Assembly: GCA_937884735.1 (NCBI GenBank)
Contig: CAKZYI010000430.1
Span: 1-13,276 of the forward strand
Length of the DNA: 13,276 bases
DNA from: an uncultured Pleurocapsa sp.
Lineage (GTDB): Bacteria; Cyanobacteriota; Cyanobacteriia; Cyanobacteriales; Xenococcaceae
Reading direction: 5' to 3'
Shown: one piece after another, positions 1 to 6,682 of the stretch
Layout: each line of letters begins with the position of its first letter
Position numbering within the stretch: position 1 is the stretch's first letter
The notes under the pieces: generated by a model
Databases searched by the model: none
Told to the model about the DNA's origin: nothing
Seen by the model: only the letters and a program-made list of their open reading frames with translations
Translations under genes and position numbers: made by a program

Positions 1-1186
1 AAACATGGTTAGCAATATCCTCATTTTTTTCTTTGATAAAAGGATCGCCAGGAGTCAAAACCAACTGTAGTAAAGAACCTTCTCCTTCTCGATAATAATC
101 ACCAGGGCTGGCTAGAGCCAAATCGGCAAAACAAGAGAAATCGGCATCGGGAGTATAAAGCAAATTATCAATACCTACTGCTTTCTCTAGCTGTTGGCGA
201 TTATCAGCATCGTTTAATTCCGTTACCCAACCGTCAAAGCGTAACTGCACCGTAGCAACAGGTACGGCATCTAACTTGTAAATATTGTCAAATTCTGACC
301 ACTTGCGCCATTGTTGGGGAATTACTTTTTTGATTCCTGGTACATCACAAGCACAGACATAGGCATCCGCCGTAATGGTTTCTTCTCCGTCACCATTAGC
401 AACTACAATTCCTGTAACTCTTGTCTTGTCTCCACTATCTTGATACAAAACTTCTCTGACACGACGACGAGTATGTATTTTCACACCTCGTGCTTCTAAA
501 TAATCTACTATTGGCTTGTGCAAATACTCACTAGGAGAGCCTTCTAACATCCGCAATACTGACGCTTCAGTCTTAGTAGCGAAAAACTGGAAAATAGTTA
601 GCATGCAGCGAGCTGAAATATTTTCTGTATCAATAAAACCCAAAGCATAGGCAATAGGATCCCACATCTTTCTCAAGCTGCCATTATAGCCACCGTGACT
701 GCGAAACCAGTCGGCAAAACTAACCGAATCTAGATCGCGAATAGTTTTCATTGCTCCTTCTGGGTCAATCAACGCCCTCACAATGGGACTCGTACCCAAA
801 GCCAAAGAATTTGCCGCTTTATCTACCGTTGAAAGTTGAGAGGTAGTAAAAAAAGCCTTCAAACCATTAAATGGTGCGCCAGTGAGAAAACGAAAATCTA
901 ATTCCCCAATTCTGCCACCTTCATTAATAAAAGTATGAGTGTGGTCTTTCAAACGAAGATTGTCTATTGCGCCGACTTTTTCCATCAAGGCGAACAGATT
1001 GTAATAGCAGCCAAAGAATACATGCAATCCCATTTCTAAATGATTGCCATCTTTATCTACCCAGCTACCGACTTTCCCACCCACGAAAGGACGAGATTCA
1101 AAGATTTCCACCTCAGCACCCGCATCAACTAAGTCAATGGCTGTCGCCATACCAGCTAATCCTGCACCAACAATTGCTACGCGCAT
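1..1186 (-). CDS. crtQ: Zeta-carotene desaturase CrtQ (partial, C-terminus off the left edge)
   Basis: FAD-dependent desaturase of the plant/cyanobacterial phytoene desaturase family, acting at the membrane on 9,9'-di-cis-zeta-carotene on the way to prolycopene/lycopene. About 395 codons are present before the window edge; the family is usually near 480-490 residues, so the C-terminal fifth is missing. The protein begins MRVAIVGAGLAGMATAIDL, a Rossmann dinucleotide fold with GxGxxG at residues 7-12 and the ribose-binding Glu at 30 (EVEIFESR). It continues with the FVGGKVGSW and EMGLHVFFGCYYN segments characteristic of CrtQ/CrtP-type enzymes. The wording matches cyanobacterial CrtQ (Synechocystis slr0940 type) better than phytoene desaturase CrtP. 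The start is ATG at 1186; no strong Shine-Dalgarno is visible. It follows the unknown gene at 1239-1880 on the same strand after 52 bases, so the two are probably co-transcribed. Confidence 0.93.
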   Translation of the reverse strand, partial: MRVAIVGAGLAGMATAIDLVDAGAEVEIFESRPFVGGKVGSWVDKDGNHLEMGLHVFFGCYYNLFALMEKVGAIDNLRLKDHTHTFINEGGRIGELDFRFLTGAPFNGLKAFFTTSQLSTVDKAANSLALGTSPIVRALIDPEGAMKTIRDLDSVSFADWFRSHGGYNGSLRKMWDPIAYALGFIDTENISARCMLTIFQFFATKTEASVLRMLEGSPSEYLHKPIVDYLEARGVKIHTRRRVREVLYQDSGDKTRVTGIVVANGDGEETITADAYVCACDVPGIKKVIPQQWRKWSEFDNIYKLDAVPVATVQLRFDGWVTELNDADNRQQLEKAVGIDNLLYTPDADFSCFADLALASPGDYYREGEGSLLQLVLTPGDPFIKEKNEDIANHV

Positions 1187-1222
1187 CAAATTTCTAGTTC
1201 CCGAAAAGCAGTTTTATCTTTA

Positions 1223-1236
1223 CATATTGTAATATG
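1223..1236. repeat. 14-bp palindrome between the unknown gene and crtQ
   Basis: CATATT and AATATG flank a 2-base centre, 37 bases before the crtQ start codon. It could be a small operator or a weak intercistronic hairpin. It is short and AT-rich, so chance is a real possibility. Confidence 0.3.
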
Positions 1237-1238
1237 AA

Positions 1239-1880
1239 TCACTGCCGTTCTAACTTTTCTTCGCCAAATGTTTTGAGTTTGTTGAAAAAAGATGATACAT
1301 CGGGTATCGGAATAAACTGATGAATCATCGTGTGTCCTACTGTAAATTCTGACCAGTCAGTTTGATAGGGGAATCTCAGTGCAGAAATTATTGGAATGTT
1401 ATGACCATTGCTTTTTGGCTGATGGAAAGCCTTTTCCAAATTCAGGGTTTCGTCGTGGTTAACAGCATGTGGACTAGATTCTACTTTAGCCATCTCCTGA
1501 GTACTAAGATAGCCAAAATTAGACTTTGATGTATTTTTTGATGTAGTTATTATGTTTTGTGATTCGTCAGCCGTTAAATTGGATAAATCATTCAAATGTT
1601 TGGGCAGTTTGCGGCAAATTAGCCTTTCAAACTCATAAGTAAAGTGAGTATTGGGAGTTCCAATTCGCGACCAAACACTCAGAATATGTTCAATAGAGAT
1701 TGCTTTGTAGCGTCCAAGATACAAGGCTTCAATAGTTGCTAGTCTAATCCAGCTAGCATGATGGGTATCAAGCCAGGATTCTATGAGTTGTTTGGCATCA
1801 TCACCGCCTAAATCAAAAGCGTAACTATCAATAAGGGAAAAAGTTTGCGCCAAAGATAAATCTTGAGTTAGTTCAGTCAT
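1239..1880 (-). CDS. Conserved cyanobacterial protein of unknown function, 213 aa
   Basis: I do not recognise a named family, but the N-terminal part (about residues 1-100) reads like a conserved cyanobacterial protein. A helix-rich segment contains a Trp-Leu-Asp motif followed by WIRLATIEALYLGRYKAIS, then an FxYEFERLICRKLP segment at roughly residues 80-93. The middle (about 95-150) is Ser/Thr/Asn-rich and looks like a low-complexity linker. The C-terminal 60 residues (FPYQTDWSEFTVGHTMIHQFIPIPDVSSFFNKL) look like a second short conserved block. No signal peptide or membrane segment is seen, so it is likely cytosolic. The start is ATG at 1880 and the stop is TGA. It sits 52 bases upstream of crtQ on the same strand and may share its transcript; a link to carotenoid synthesis would be inference from position only. 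Confidence 0.8.
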   Translation of the reverse strand: MTELTQDLSLAQTFSLIDSYAFDLGGDDAKQLIESWLDTHHASWIRLATIEALYLGRYKAISIEHILSVWSRIGTPNTHFTYEFERLICRKLPKHLNDLSNLTADESQNIITTSKNTSKSNFGYLSTQEMAKVESSPHAVNHDETLNLEKAFHQPKSNGHNIPIISALRFPYQTDWSEFTVGHTMIHQFIPIPDVSSFFNKLKTFGEEKLERQ

Positions 1881-1898
1881 CGACCTTGGTTGTATGAG

Positions 1899-1915
1899 TT
1901 TTAGTAGGACTAAAA
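1899..1915 (-). promoter_or_regulatory. Hairpin/operator candidate in the leader of the unknown gene
   Basis: TTTTAGT and ACTAAAA form a perfect 7-bp inverted repeat around a 3-base centre, 19-35 bases before the ATG at 1880. As RNA it is a short weak hairpin near the ribosome binding region; as DNA it could be an operator. No function is known. Confidence 0.3.
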
Positions 1916-2144
1916 ATACGCGGTTTACTTGTTCAGAAAAATATGGACTCGTCTATTTTAGCGATTAATCATAGATGAATCTAGTTCAACAAAACGAGCA
2001 GAATCTATAAGAACATACGATCTTGTATACGATCGCTTTTATTTCTAATTGATACTGTATGGTTTGCTTTCTTTTCAAGTTTAACTTAAGCGATTTATAT
2101 CAGCCTTAGTCTTCCCAAAAAACATCATAAAATTAGTATGTCTG

Positions 2145-2163
2145 ATAATTTTATCAAAATTAT
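2145..2163 (-). terminator. Weak AT-rich hairpin after trpE
   Basis: ATAATTTT and AAAATTAT pair perfectly around a 3-base loop, starting 8 bases past the trpE stop. A run of six U (from A at 2117-2122) follows only about 22 bases later, so this is not a canonical intrinsic terminator. It may be a 3'-end structure of the trpE transcript. Confidence 0.3.
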
Positions 2164-2171
2164 GCTGTTGC

Positions 2172-3701
2172 TCAATTAACGCTTTTGATAGCTTCTAGTA
2201 AACCTTTGGCTTTATTCAGGGTTTCTTGATATTCAGTTTCAGGAACAGAATCGGCAACTAGCCCTGCACCTGCTTGGACAGAAACCATACACTGATTCTC
2301 CTTGTATGGTCTAACAATCATCGTTCTAATGGTAATGGCACTATTAAGCTGACCTTCAAAATCATAGTAGCCATATACCCCAGAATAAGGACCTCGTCTT
2401 TCAGGTTCGAGCTGGTTGATAATTTCCATCGCTCTAATTTTCGGCGCACCGCTGACTGTACCAGCAGGAAAACAGGCTTTAAGCAAGTCCCAGGCTGTTT
2501 TGTCGGGTTCTAATTCACCAACGACATTACTAACAATAAGCATTACATGGGAGTAGCGTTCAATTACCATCAATTCATCCACCGTAACGCTACCTTTGAC
2601 GCAAACACGACCAAGATCGTTTCTACCCAAGTCCACCAGCATAATATGTTCTGCTACTTCTTTTGGGTCTGCTAGCAAATCCTCTGCATAAGCATCGTCT
2701 TCAGCATTAGTTTTCCCCCTCGGACGAGTTCCTGCTATGGGTCTAAGAGTAGCCTCTGTTTTGCCATCGCTTCTAATATCAGCTTTGACCATAACTTCTG
2801 GGGATGAGCCAATCAATTCCAAATCGCCAAACTGATAGTAACTCATGTAGGGCGAAGGATTAATCAAACGCAAAGAACGGTATAGATTGAAAGGATGACC
2901 TTTATAAATAGTAGATAATCTTTGAGACAAGACTACTTGGAAAATATCTCCTGCACGAATATGGTCTTTAGCTTTATTTACGTTGTCACAATAAAGCTCT
3001 TTGTCAGTATTGCTGCAATAGACTATTCCCGAATCATCTGACATATTACGAGAAGCTTTCCAAGACAAAGCTTTGGCTTCAATAGGTAAAGGTAACTGAA
3101 GCTTGAGCATCAATTTGCTAACGCGATCGCTGGCATCTTGGTATGCTTGTTCTAAAGTAATATCAGGGTTGCGAAGATCGGCATAGGAAATTGCCCAAAT
3201 CTTTCTTTTAACCTGATCGAAAATAATTAAATTATCAACCTGCATCCAACCACCGTCAGGAAGATCGTCTAGTTTAGGATCGTTAACAGGAACTAGTGGT
3301 TCAATCCAGCGAAATAATTCATATCACCACACACCAAATAAACCACCAATACCAGGAGGTAATTCGGGAAGCTTTACTGGTTTGATAGTCGCCAAACATT
3401 CATTGCAAATATCGAAGGGATTTCCCTCATATTCCGTAATATTTCCCTCACGATGGGTTTGAGTAGTTTTTGCTCCCCTGGCTTCTAATACCCACATCGG
3501 ATCGCAACCCAAAAAACTATAGCGTCCTAGCTTTTCTTCTCCTTCTACGGACTCCAAAAGAAAATTATAAGGTTGACCTGCACAAACTTTGTACCAAGCC
3601 GATACAGGGGTTTCTAAGTCCGCTACTAACTCTTGATATACAGGTACGAAATTACCATGTTGTGCCAGTTTACTAAATTGGTCGAAATTGGGAGAGATCA
3701 T
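2172..3701 (-). pseudogene. trpE: Anthranilate synthase component I (TrpE) with one in-frame TGA at codon 126
   Basis: TrpE converts chorismate to anthranilate, using ammonia from the TrpG glutaminase, in tryptophan synthesis. The reading frame spans 509 codons, normal for the family. Before the break: the tryptophan feedback motif LLES (48-51) and GRYSFLG (59-65). After it: IAGTRPRG (322-329), EHIMLVDLGRND (351-362), CFPAGTVSGAPK (410-421) and GAGLVADSVPETEY (478-491), all intact. At 3324-3326 a TGA stands where homologues have the Gly of the conserved GYEL motif (GVW-stop-YELFRWIEP). GGA to TGA is one base change; there is no frameshift and no other lesion. The N-terminal piece is 125 residues (3324-3701); an ATG at 3245 opens a 357-residue C-terminal piece without a good ribosome site. 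Other genes here end in TGA, so reassignment is excluded. It is a recent pseudogene, a strain mutation or a sequencing error. psaD next to trpE is also seen in Synechocystis. Confidence 0.88.
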
Positions 3702-3727
3702 TTTTGAAGGAATGAGGAAATAAAAGC

Positions 3728-3772
3728 AAAAAAAGAAGGACTGGCAAGCAATCTGTTTACCTTTCGTCCTTC
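3728..3772 (-). terminator. Rho-independent terminator after psaD
   Basis: On the minus strand GAAGGAC (3772-3766) pairs perfectly with GTCCTTC (3741-3735). An inner GGUAA/UUGCC stem (one G-U pair) extends it, and seven U (3734-3728) follow directly. This is a textbook intrinsic terminator 28 bases beyond the psaD stop codon. Only 26 bases separate it from the trpE start, so trpE expression must rely on read-through or a promoter inside or before the hairpin. Confidence 0.85.
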
Positions 3773-3799
3773 CTGATTTTATCTTTTATCTGGTTGTTG

Positions 3800-4234
3800 T
3801 TAAACTTCGTAAGGAGCTTTGCCAGAGAATTTGATCGTAGCTGGTTGAGGATTTTGACCAATTCTACGGTCTTTTTTGCCGTTGTATTCACGACCCTCAT
3901 TAACTTTTTCGGGGAATACGCCATCTGCGGGATGCAAATATTGAGTTTCACCACTGGGGAATATGCGATAGACTTTGTAGTCTTGAATTCTAGGCTTGAA
4001 TTTGGTTCTTAGCTGCGCGCCCAAAGCCAAACACTGTTCTTTGCGAGCTAAATAAAGTAGGTTTTCACCCTCATTCATAATAGCTGCGCCACCAGTAGGC
4101 ATTTCAAATACTTGCTCTTTCTTGCTTGTCCAAGTAATAGCGTATTTTTCTTCTACTGCTGCTTTGGTTAACAAGCCACCTGTACTTCCGCCAAATTTTG
4201 GGGTTTTGCCAGAAAGCTTAATTTCTTCTGCCAT
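3800..4234 (-). CDS. psaD: Photosystem I subunit II (PsaD)
   Basis: Extrinsic stromal/cytoplasmic-side subunit of photosystem I, which with PsaC and PsaE forms the ferredoxin docking site. The 144-residue product is close to the usual cyanobacterial length of about 140. It starts MAEEIKLSGKTPKFGGSTGG and contains the family blocks EKYAITWTSKKEQVFEMPTGGAA (from residue 29), LLYLARKEQCLALGAQLR and YKVYRIFPSGETQYLHPADGVFPEKVNEGR. It is rich in basic residues, as expected for a ferredoxin-binding surface, and has no signal peptide. The start is ATG at 4234, with AGGA about 11 bases upstream. A histidine kinase gene lies upstream on the same strand, ending 101 bases away, but psaD appears to have its own promoter with a candidate HLR1 element (4304-4321) and its own terminator (3728-3772). 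Confidence 0.98.
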   Translation of the reverse strand: MAEEIKLSGKTPKFGGSTGGLLTKAAVEEKYAITWTSKKEQVFEMPTGGAAIMNEGENLLYLARKEQCLALGAQLRTKFKPRIQDYKVYRIFPSGETQYLHPADGVFPEKVNEGREYNGKKDRRIGQNPQPATIKFSGKAPYEV

Positions 4235-4303
4235 GTTAATAAAAATCCTCGATTTAAAGGTATTTACGGCATCCTATCATTGAGTTAATGTCATGAAGCT
4301 GAG

Positions 4304-4321
4304 TATGTCAAAAACTGTAAC
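4304..4321 (-). promoter_or_regulatory. Candidate HLR1 (RpaB-binding) element upstream of psaD
   Basis: HLR1 is two imperfect 8-bp direct repeats of the type (G/T)TTACA(T/A)(T/A) two bases apart. It is bound by the response regulator RpaB at photosystem I and high-light genes. On the minus strand GTTACAGT, TT, TTGACATA fits this layout with one deviation in each half. It ends 70 bases before the psaD ATG. If the -10 is TAGGAT (4276-4271), the element lies roughly at -40 to -57, an activator position. It also contains a TTGACA, but the best-spaced -10 partner (TTAACT) is poor. Confidence 0.6.
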
Positions 4322-4335
4322 AGTATTTATTTCTA

Positions 4336-6375
4336 TTACTTTTTGTTAATTTTTTTGCTCTTGTCTGCCAGTTGATTGTTTTTTGGTTTGGACTGTTGAG
4401 ATTTGTAGTTAATTGCCCGAATAGGAATAGTAAAGTGAAAGACACTGCCTTGATCTTTGCCTGGTGATTCTGCCCAAATTTCCCCCCCCCAATTTTTAAC
4501 TATCTGTCGGCAAATAGCCAATCCTAAACCCGTTCCTCCTGCGCTACGCCGCAATGCCCCTTCCTCTTGATAAAATCGGTCGAAGACGGTTTCTAAACTA
4601 CCAGTTTCAATACCCCTCCCCGTATCAGAAACAGTCACTTCTAGGACTTTCCCGCCATTGGTTTTGACTGCGATCGCAATTTCTCCATCTGCTTGAGTAA
4701 ATTTGCAAGCATTATCTAGTAATTTGGCTAATACTTCTACTAACCATTCACCATCAACCTGTATAAAGGGTAAATCTTGAGGAGTAGTTAAATTTTGGAT
4801 ATTAGGAAAACTAGAGCCTTCGTTGCGAGCTTTTGCATTGCTGACAGCTAAATCAATACACTCAGTAATTGAGAGGGTTTCTAAATTCCACTCTACTGCG
4901 CCTCCTTCCAAACGAGATAGGGTCAAAAAGTCTTGAACCAAATTACGCATTCTTTCTGCATCACCAAGTGCCGTATCCAGCATAATCTGGCTTAATTCTG
5001 GAGGCATATCAGGTTCACTCGCCAAACTTTCCAAACATACTTGAATGGTAGAAAGAGGAGTTCGCAATTCGTGACCCACAATTGCCACGAGGTTAGAACG
5101 AGTGCGGTCTAAAGCTTCTAGCTGTTCGTTGAGGTCTTCTAAATCTGCATAGGCTTCGGCTTGAATTAGGGCTACACCTACCTGAGTTGCGATCGCATCA
5201 ACTAAGCCCACATCCTCTTTTTTCCAGGCTATGGGTTCGGTTTCACAGTGATGGATTTCTATGTCTCCTAGCAACCTACCATGATAGAATATTGGTACTA
5301 ATAACCAGGAAGAAATAGAGTAATTTTGTATTATATTTAGAAAGAATTCTCCTGTTCCTTTTTCTAAGGCTAACTCATTGATTCTTTTGTCTTCTGAAAC
5401 ATTGTCAATGCTAATTGTCTCTCTGGTAGAGATCGCTTCTTCAAACAAAGGGTTATTGACTAACTGCCACTGATGCCCCCTTACGGACTTGATTCCAGGA
5501 CTAATAAACTCTCGATCTACAGTAGCGGTGGTGTCTTCCTCATGACAGCGATAAACAATACAGCGACAAACTCCAATTCCTTCTCCTAGCTTTTGTACAG
5601 CTACCTGTAAAATCTGCTTGATGTTGAGAGATCGCCTTACTGCGTCCGTGACAGAATTGAGCAATTGCTCTTTTTGTTGCTTTGCTGCCAAAGATTTATT
5701 AGCTTTTAATAATTTATATTGACTAGCTTGAAGATAAGTTACCAATCGCTGCACAAAAGGATCGGGATTGGTCAGGGGAGAATCGATAGGAATACCAGGA
5801 TTCAAAGTTTCTGTATCGGATAAATATAGTTGACGAGCTAGATTTAGTTTAGACTCCAATTCTGGTCGATATATACCAATGCGATCGAGCATAATGTTAG
5901 CAGCAGAGATTGTCACCTGGCGATCAAATGTCCAAATCCCTTCAAAACGGCGATTAGAATCAATTGAGATTTTATTGTCTTGTTTAGAAACAGGAACGTT
6001 TTTTTCTCGGCAAATTAAACAACTGGCATAATGTTCTCCAATAATCACCAAATGCCATTCCTGAGCTAAGGCATCACTAGCTTCAAAAGCAACCCGTTCG
6101 TAGTCTGTTGAACTATTGCTAAAATCTGTTTCTGGTGCAGCCAAAACATATACTTGATCTGTTTTGTGAGAAATTCTTTTGTAGCGATGAGCTTCTTGGC
6201 GATAAAAACGTTCTCGTTGAAAACTAGCAACTACCAAGGGCGTATCAGAATCATTGAGTACCAGGTCTTCCATAGCGTGAGATAACGCTGTCAAAGAAGA
6301 TTTAAAGTACATTTGCGGTCGCCAATCTGCACAAGTTGCTAGCAGTTGTTCTACCACAGAATTAGAAATGCTCAT
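4336..6375 (-). CDS. Sensor histidine kinase: DICT, GAF, HisKA, HATPase_c
   Basis: Soluble hybrid-free sensor kinase of 679 residues. Residues about 15-125 resemble the DICT sensory domain found in cyanobacterial diguanylate cyclases and kinases (SLTALSHAMEDLV, FQRERFYRQEAHRY, VIIGEHYASCLICRE). A GAF domain covers about 245-405. The H-box is VGHELRTPLS with the phospho-accepting His at 435. The ATPase shows LLDNACKFT (Asn 555), DTGRGIE (584-590) and GGTGLGLAI (613-621). No membrane segment or receiver domain is seen, and no response regulator gene is adjacent, so its partner is unknown. The last about 25 residues are Lys/Asn/Gln-rich and probably disordered. The start is ATG at 6375. It lies directly upstream of psaD; control of psaD by this kinase is not shown. 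A run of nine G in the coding strand near the 3' end is noted separately. Confidence 0.93.
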   Translation of the reverse strand: MSISNSVVEQLLATCADWRPQMYFKSSLTALSHAMEDLVLNDSDTPLVVASFQRERFYRQEAHRYKRISHKTDQVYVLAAPETDFSNSSTDYERVAFEASDALAQEWHLVIIGEHYASCLICREKNVPVSKQDNKISIDSNRRFEGIWTFDRQVTISAANIMLDRIGIYRPELESKLNLARQLYLSDTETLNPGIPIDSPLTNPDPFVQRLVTYLQASQYKLLKANKSLAAKQQKEQLLNSVTDAVRRSLNIKQILQVAVQKLGEGIGVCRCIVYRCHEEDTTATVDREFISPGIKSVRGHQWQLVNNPLFEEAISTRETISIDNVSEDKRINELALEKGTGEFFLNIIQNYSISSWLLVPIFYHGRLLGDIEIHHCETEPIAWKKEDVGLVDAIATQVGVALIQAEAYADLEDLNEQLEALDRTRSNLVAIVGHELRTPLSTIQVCLESLASEPDMPPELSQIMLDTALGDAERMRNLVQDFLTLSRLEGGAVEWNLETLSITECIDLAVSNAKARNEGSSFPNIQNLTTPQDLPFIQVDGEWLVEVLAKLLDNACKFTQADGEIAIAVKTNGGKVLEVTVSDTGRGIETGSLETVFDRFYQEEGALRRSAGGTGLGLAICRQIVKNWGGEIWAESPGKDQGSVFHFTIPIRAINYKSQQSKPKNNQLADKSKKINKK
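4482..4490 (-). repeat. Nine-G homopolymer in the kinase coding strand
   Basis: Nine consecutive C on the plus strand encode the Trp-Gly-Gly-Glu of NWGGEIWAE (residues 629-632). A one-base slip here would replace about the last 50 residues of the ATPase domain and tail. The frame is intact in this sequence. Runs of this length are slippage-prone in replication and error-prone in sequencing. Confidence 0.75.
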
Positions 6376-6411
6376 CTATAAAGTTGTTTTTGTAAGATCC
6401 ACGTCCTTCAC

Positions 6412-6473
6412 GGGTTAGAGTACCCTTCCTTACCCAAAAGGTAAAGCTTGAGCAATTCTTGTAGTCTCAAGCT
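6412..6473. promoter_or_regulatory. Three adjacent hairpins upstream of the kinase (possible structured leader)
   Basis: Three inverted repeats lie end to end: GGGT/ACCC (6412-6415 with 6422-6425), TTACC/GGTAA around CAAAA (6430-6434 with 6440-6444), and AGCTTGAG/CTCAAGCT around 13 bases (6445-6452 with 6466-6473). The second and third abut without a gap, as stacked helices would. The block ends 36 bases before the kinase ATG on the minus strand, so it could be its 5' leader. It matches no riboswitch I recognise. Confidence 0.4.
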
Positions 6474-6483
6474 ATCGCACTTA

Positions 6484-6517
6484 CCAGATCGATATATTTT
6501 GATATATTACTATCTGG
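6484..6517. promoter_or_regulatory. Inverted repeat enclosing an imperfect tandem repeat
   Basis: CCAGAT (6484-6489) and ATCTGG (6512-6517) flank two copies of a 10-base unit, GATATATTTT then GATATATTAC. It lies in the divergent control region between the kinase and the M23 gene, and could be an operator or part of the kinase promoter. Function unknown. Confidence 0.35.
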
Positions 6518-6590
6518 CAGATCGAGAAAGACTAAAAAATTCCCTATACATAAACATCCTACAAAAAACTTGCACCCTTAACTGCTACAT

Positions 6591-6610
6591 ATTGCAACAA
6601 TTGCTGCAAT
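6591..6610. promoter_or_regulatory. 20-bp near-perfect palindrome upstream of the M23 gene
   Basis: ATTGCA and TGCAAT half-sites enclose an 8-base centre that is itself nearly symmetric (CAATTG core). Of 10 base pairs of symmetry only one is broken. It is centred at 6600.5, about 22-27 bases before a TAGAAT -10-like hexamer, so a bound protein would cover the -35 region. That geometry suits a repressor of the M23 gene. I cannot assign it to a known regulator. Confidence 0.45.
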
Positions 6611-6621
6611 TTTACTAAAGC

Positions 6622-6627
6622 TAGAAT
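6622..6627 (+). promoter_or_regulatory. Candidate -10 hexamer TAGAAT for the M23 gene
   Basis: TAGAAT differs from TATAAT by one base. The closest -35-like hexamer, TTGCTG at 6601-6606, is 15 bases away, shorter than ideal, and overlaps the palindrome at 6591-6610. Transcription would start near 6634. Confidence 0.35.
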
Positions 6628-6682
6628 ACACTCGGAACTAAATTATTCAATGGTAAATGATATTCTTAGCAGGATGAGCGTA

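Larger units (their letters stand above)
1881..2171. other. Intergenic region between trpE and the unknown gene
   Basis: This 291-base stretch has no recognisable gene. It holds three small structures. There is a perfect 7-bp inverted repeat at 1899-1915, a direct repeat ATACGATC (2015-2022 and 2027-2034, 4 bases apart), and an AT-only 8-bp stem at 2145-2163 just past the trpE stop. The promoter of the downstream 1239-1880 gene must lie here, or that gene depends on read-through from trpE; no clear -35/-10 pair could be picked. Confidence 0.5.

Noticed and set aside
311..499. Short open frame on the plus strand inside crtQ
   Set aside because: It is antisense to the clear crtQ coding frame and its translation resembles no protein.
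2015..2034. ATACGATC direct repeat as a regulator site
   Set aside because: Only two short copies with a HIP1-like end, over 130 bases from the next start codon; not enough to call a site.
2172..3245. A separate 357-residue gene for a shortened TrpE
   Set aside because: It is in the same frame as the upstream piece with normal TrpE sequence across the gap, and its ATG has no good ribosome site; it is part of one interrupted trpE.
6634..6640. GGAACTA as an ECF -35 for the M23 gene
   Set aside because: No GTCTAA-like -10 lies at 15-17 bases; TTCTTA is too far downstream.
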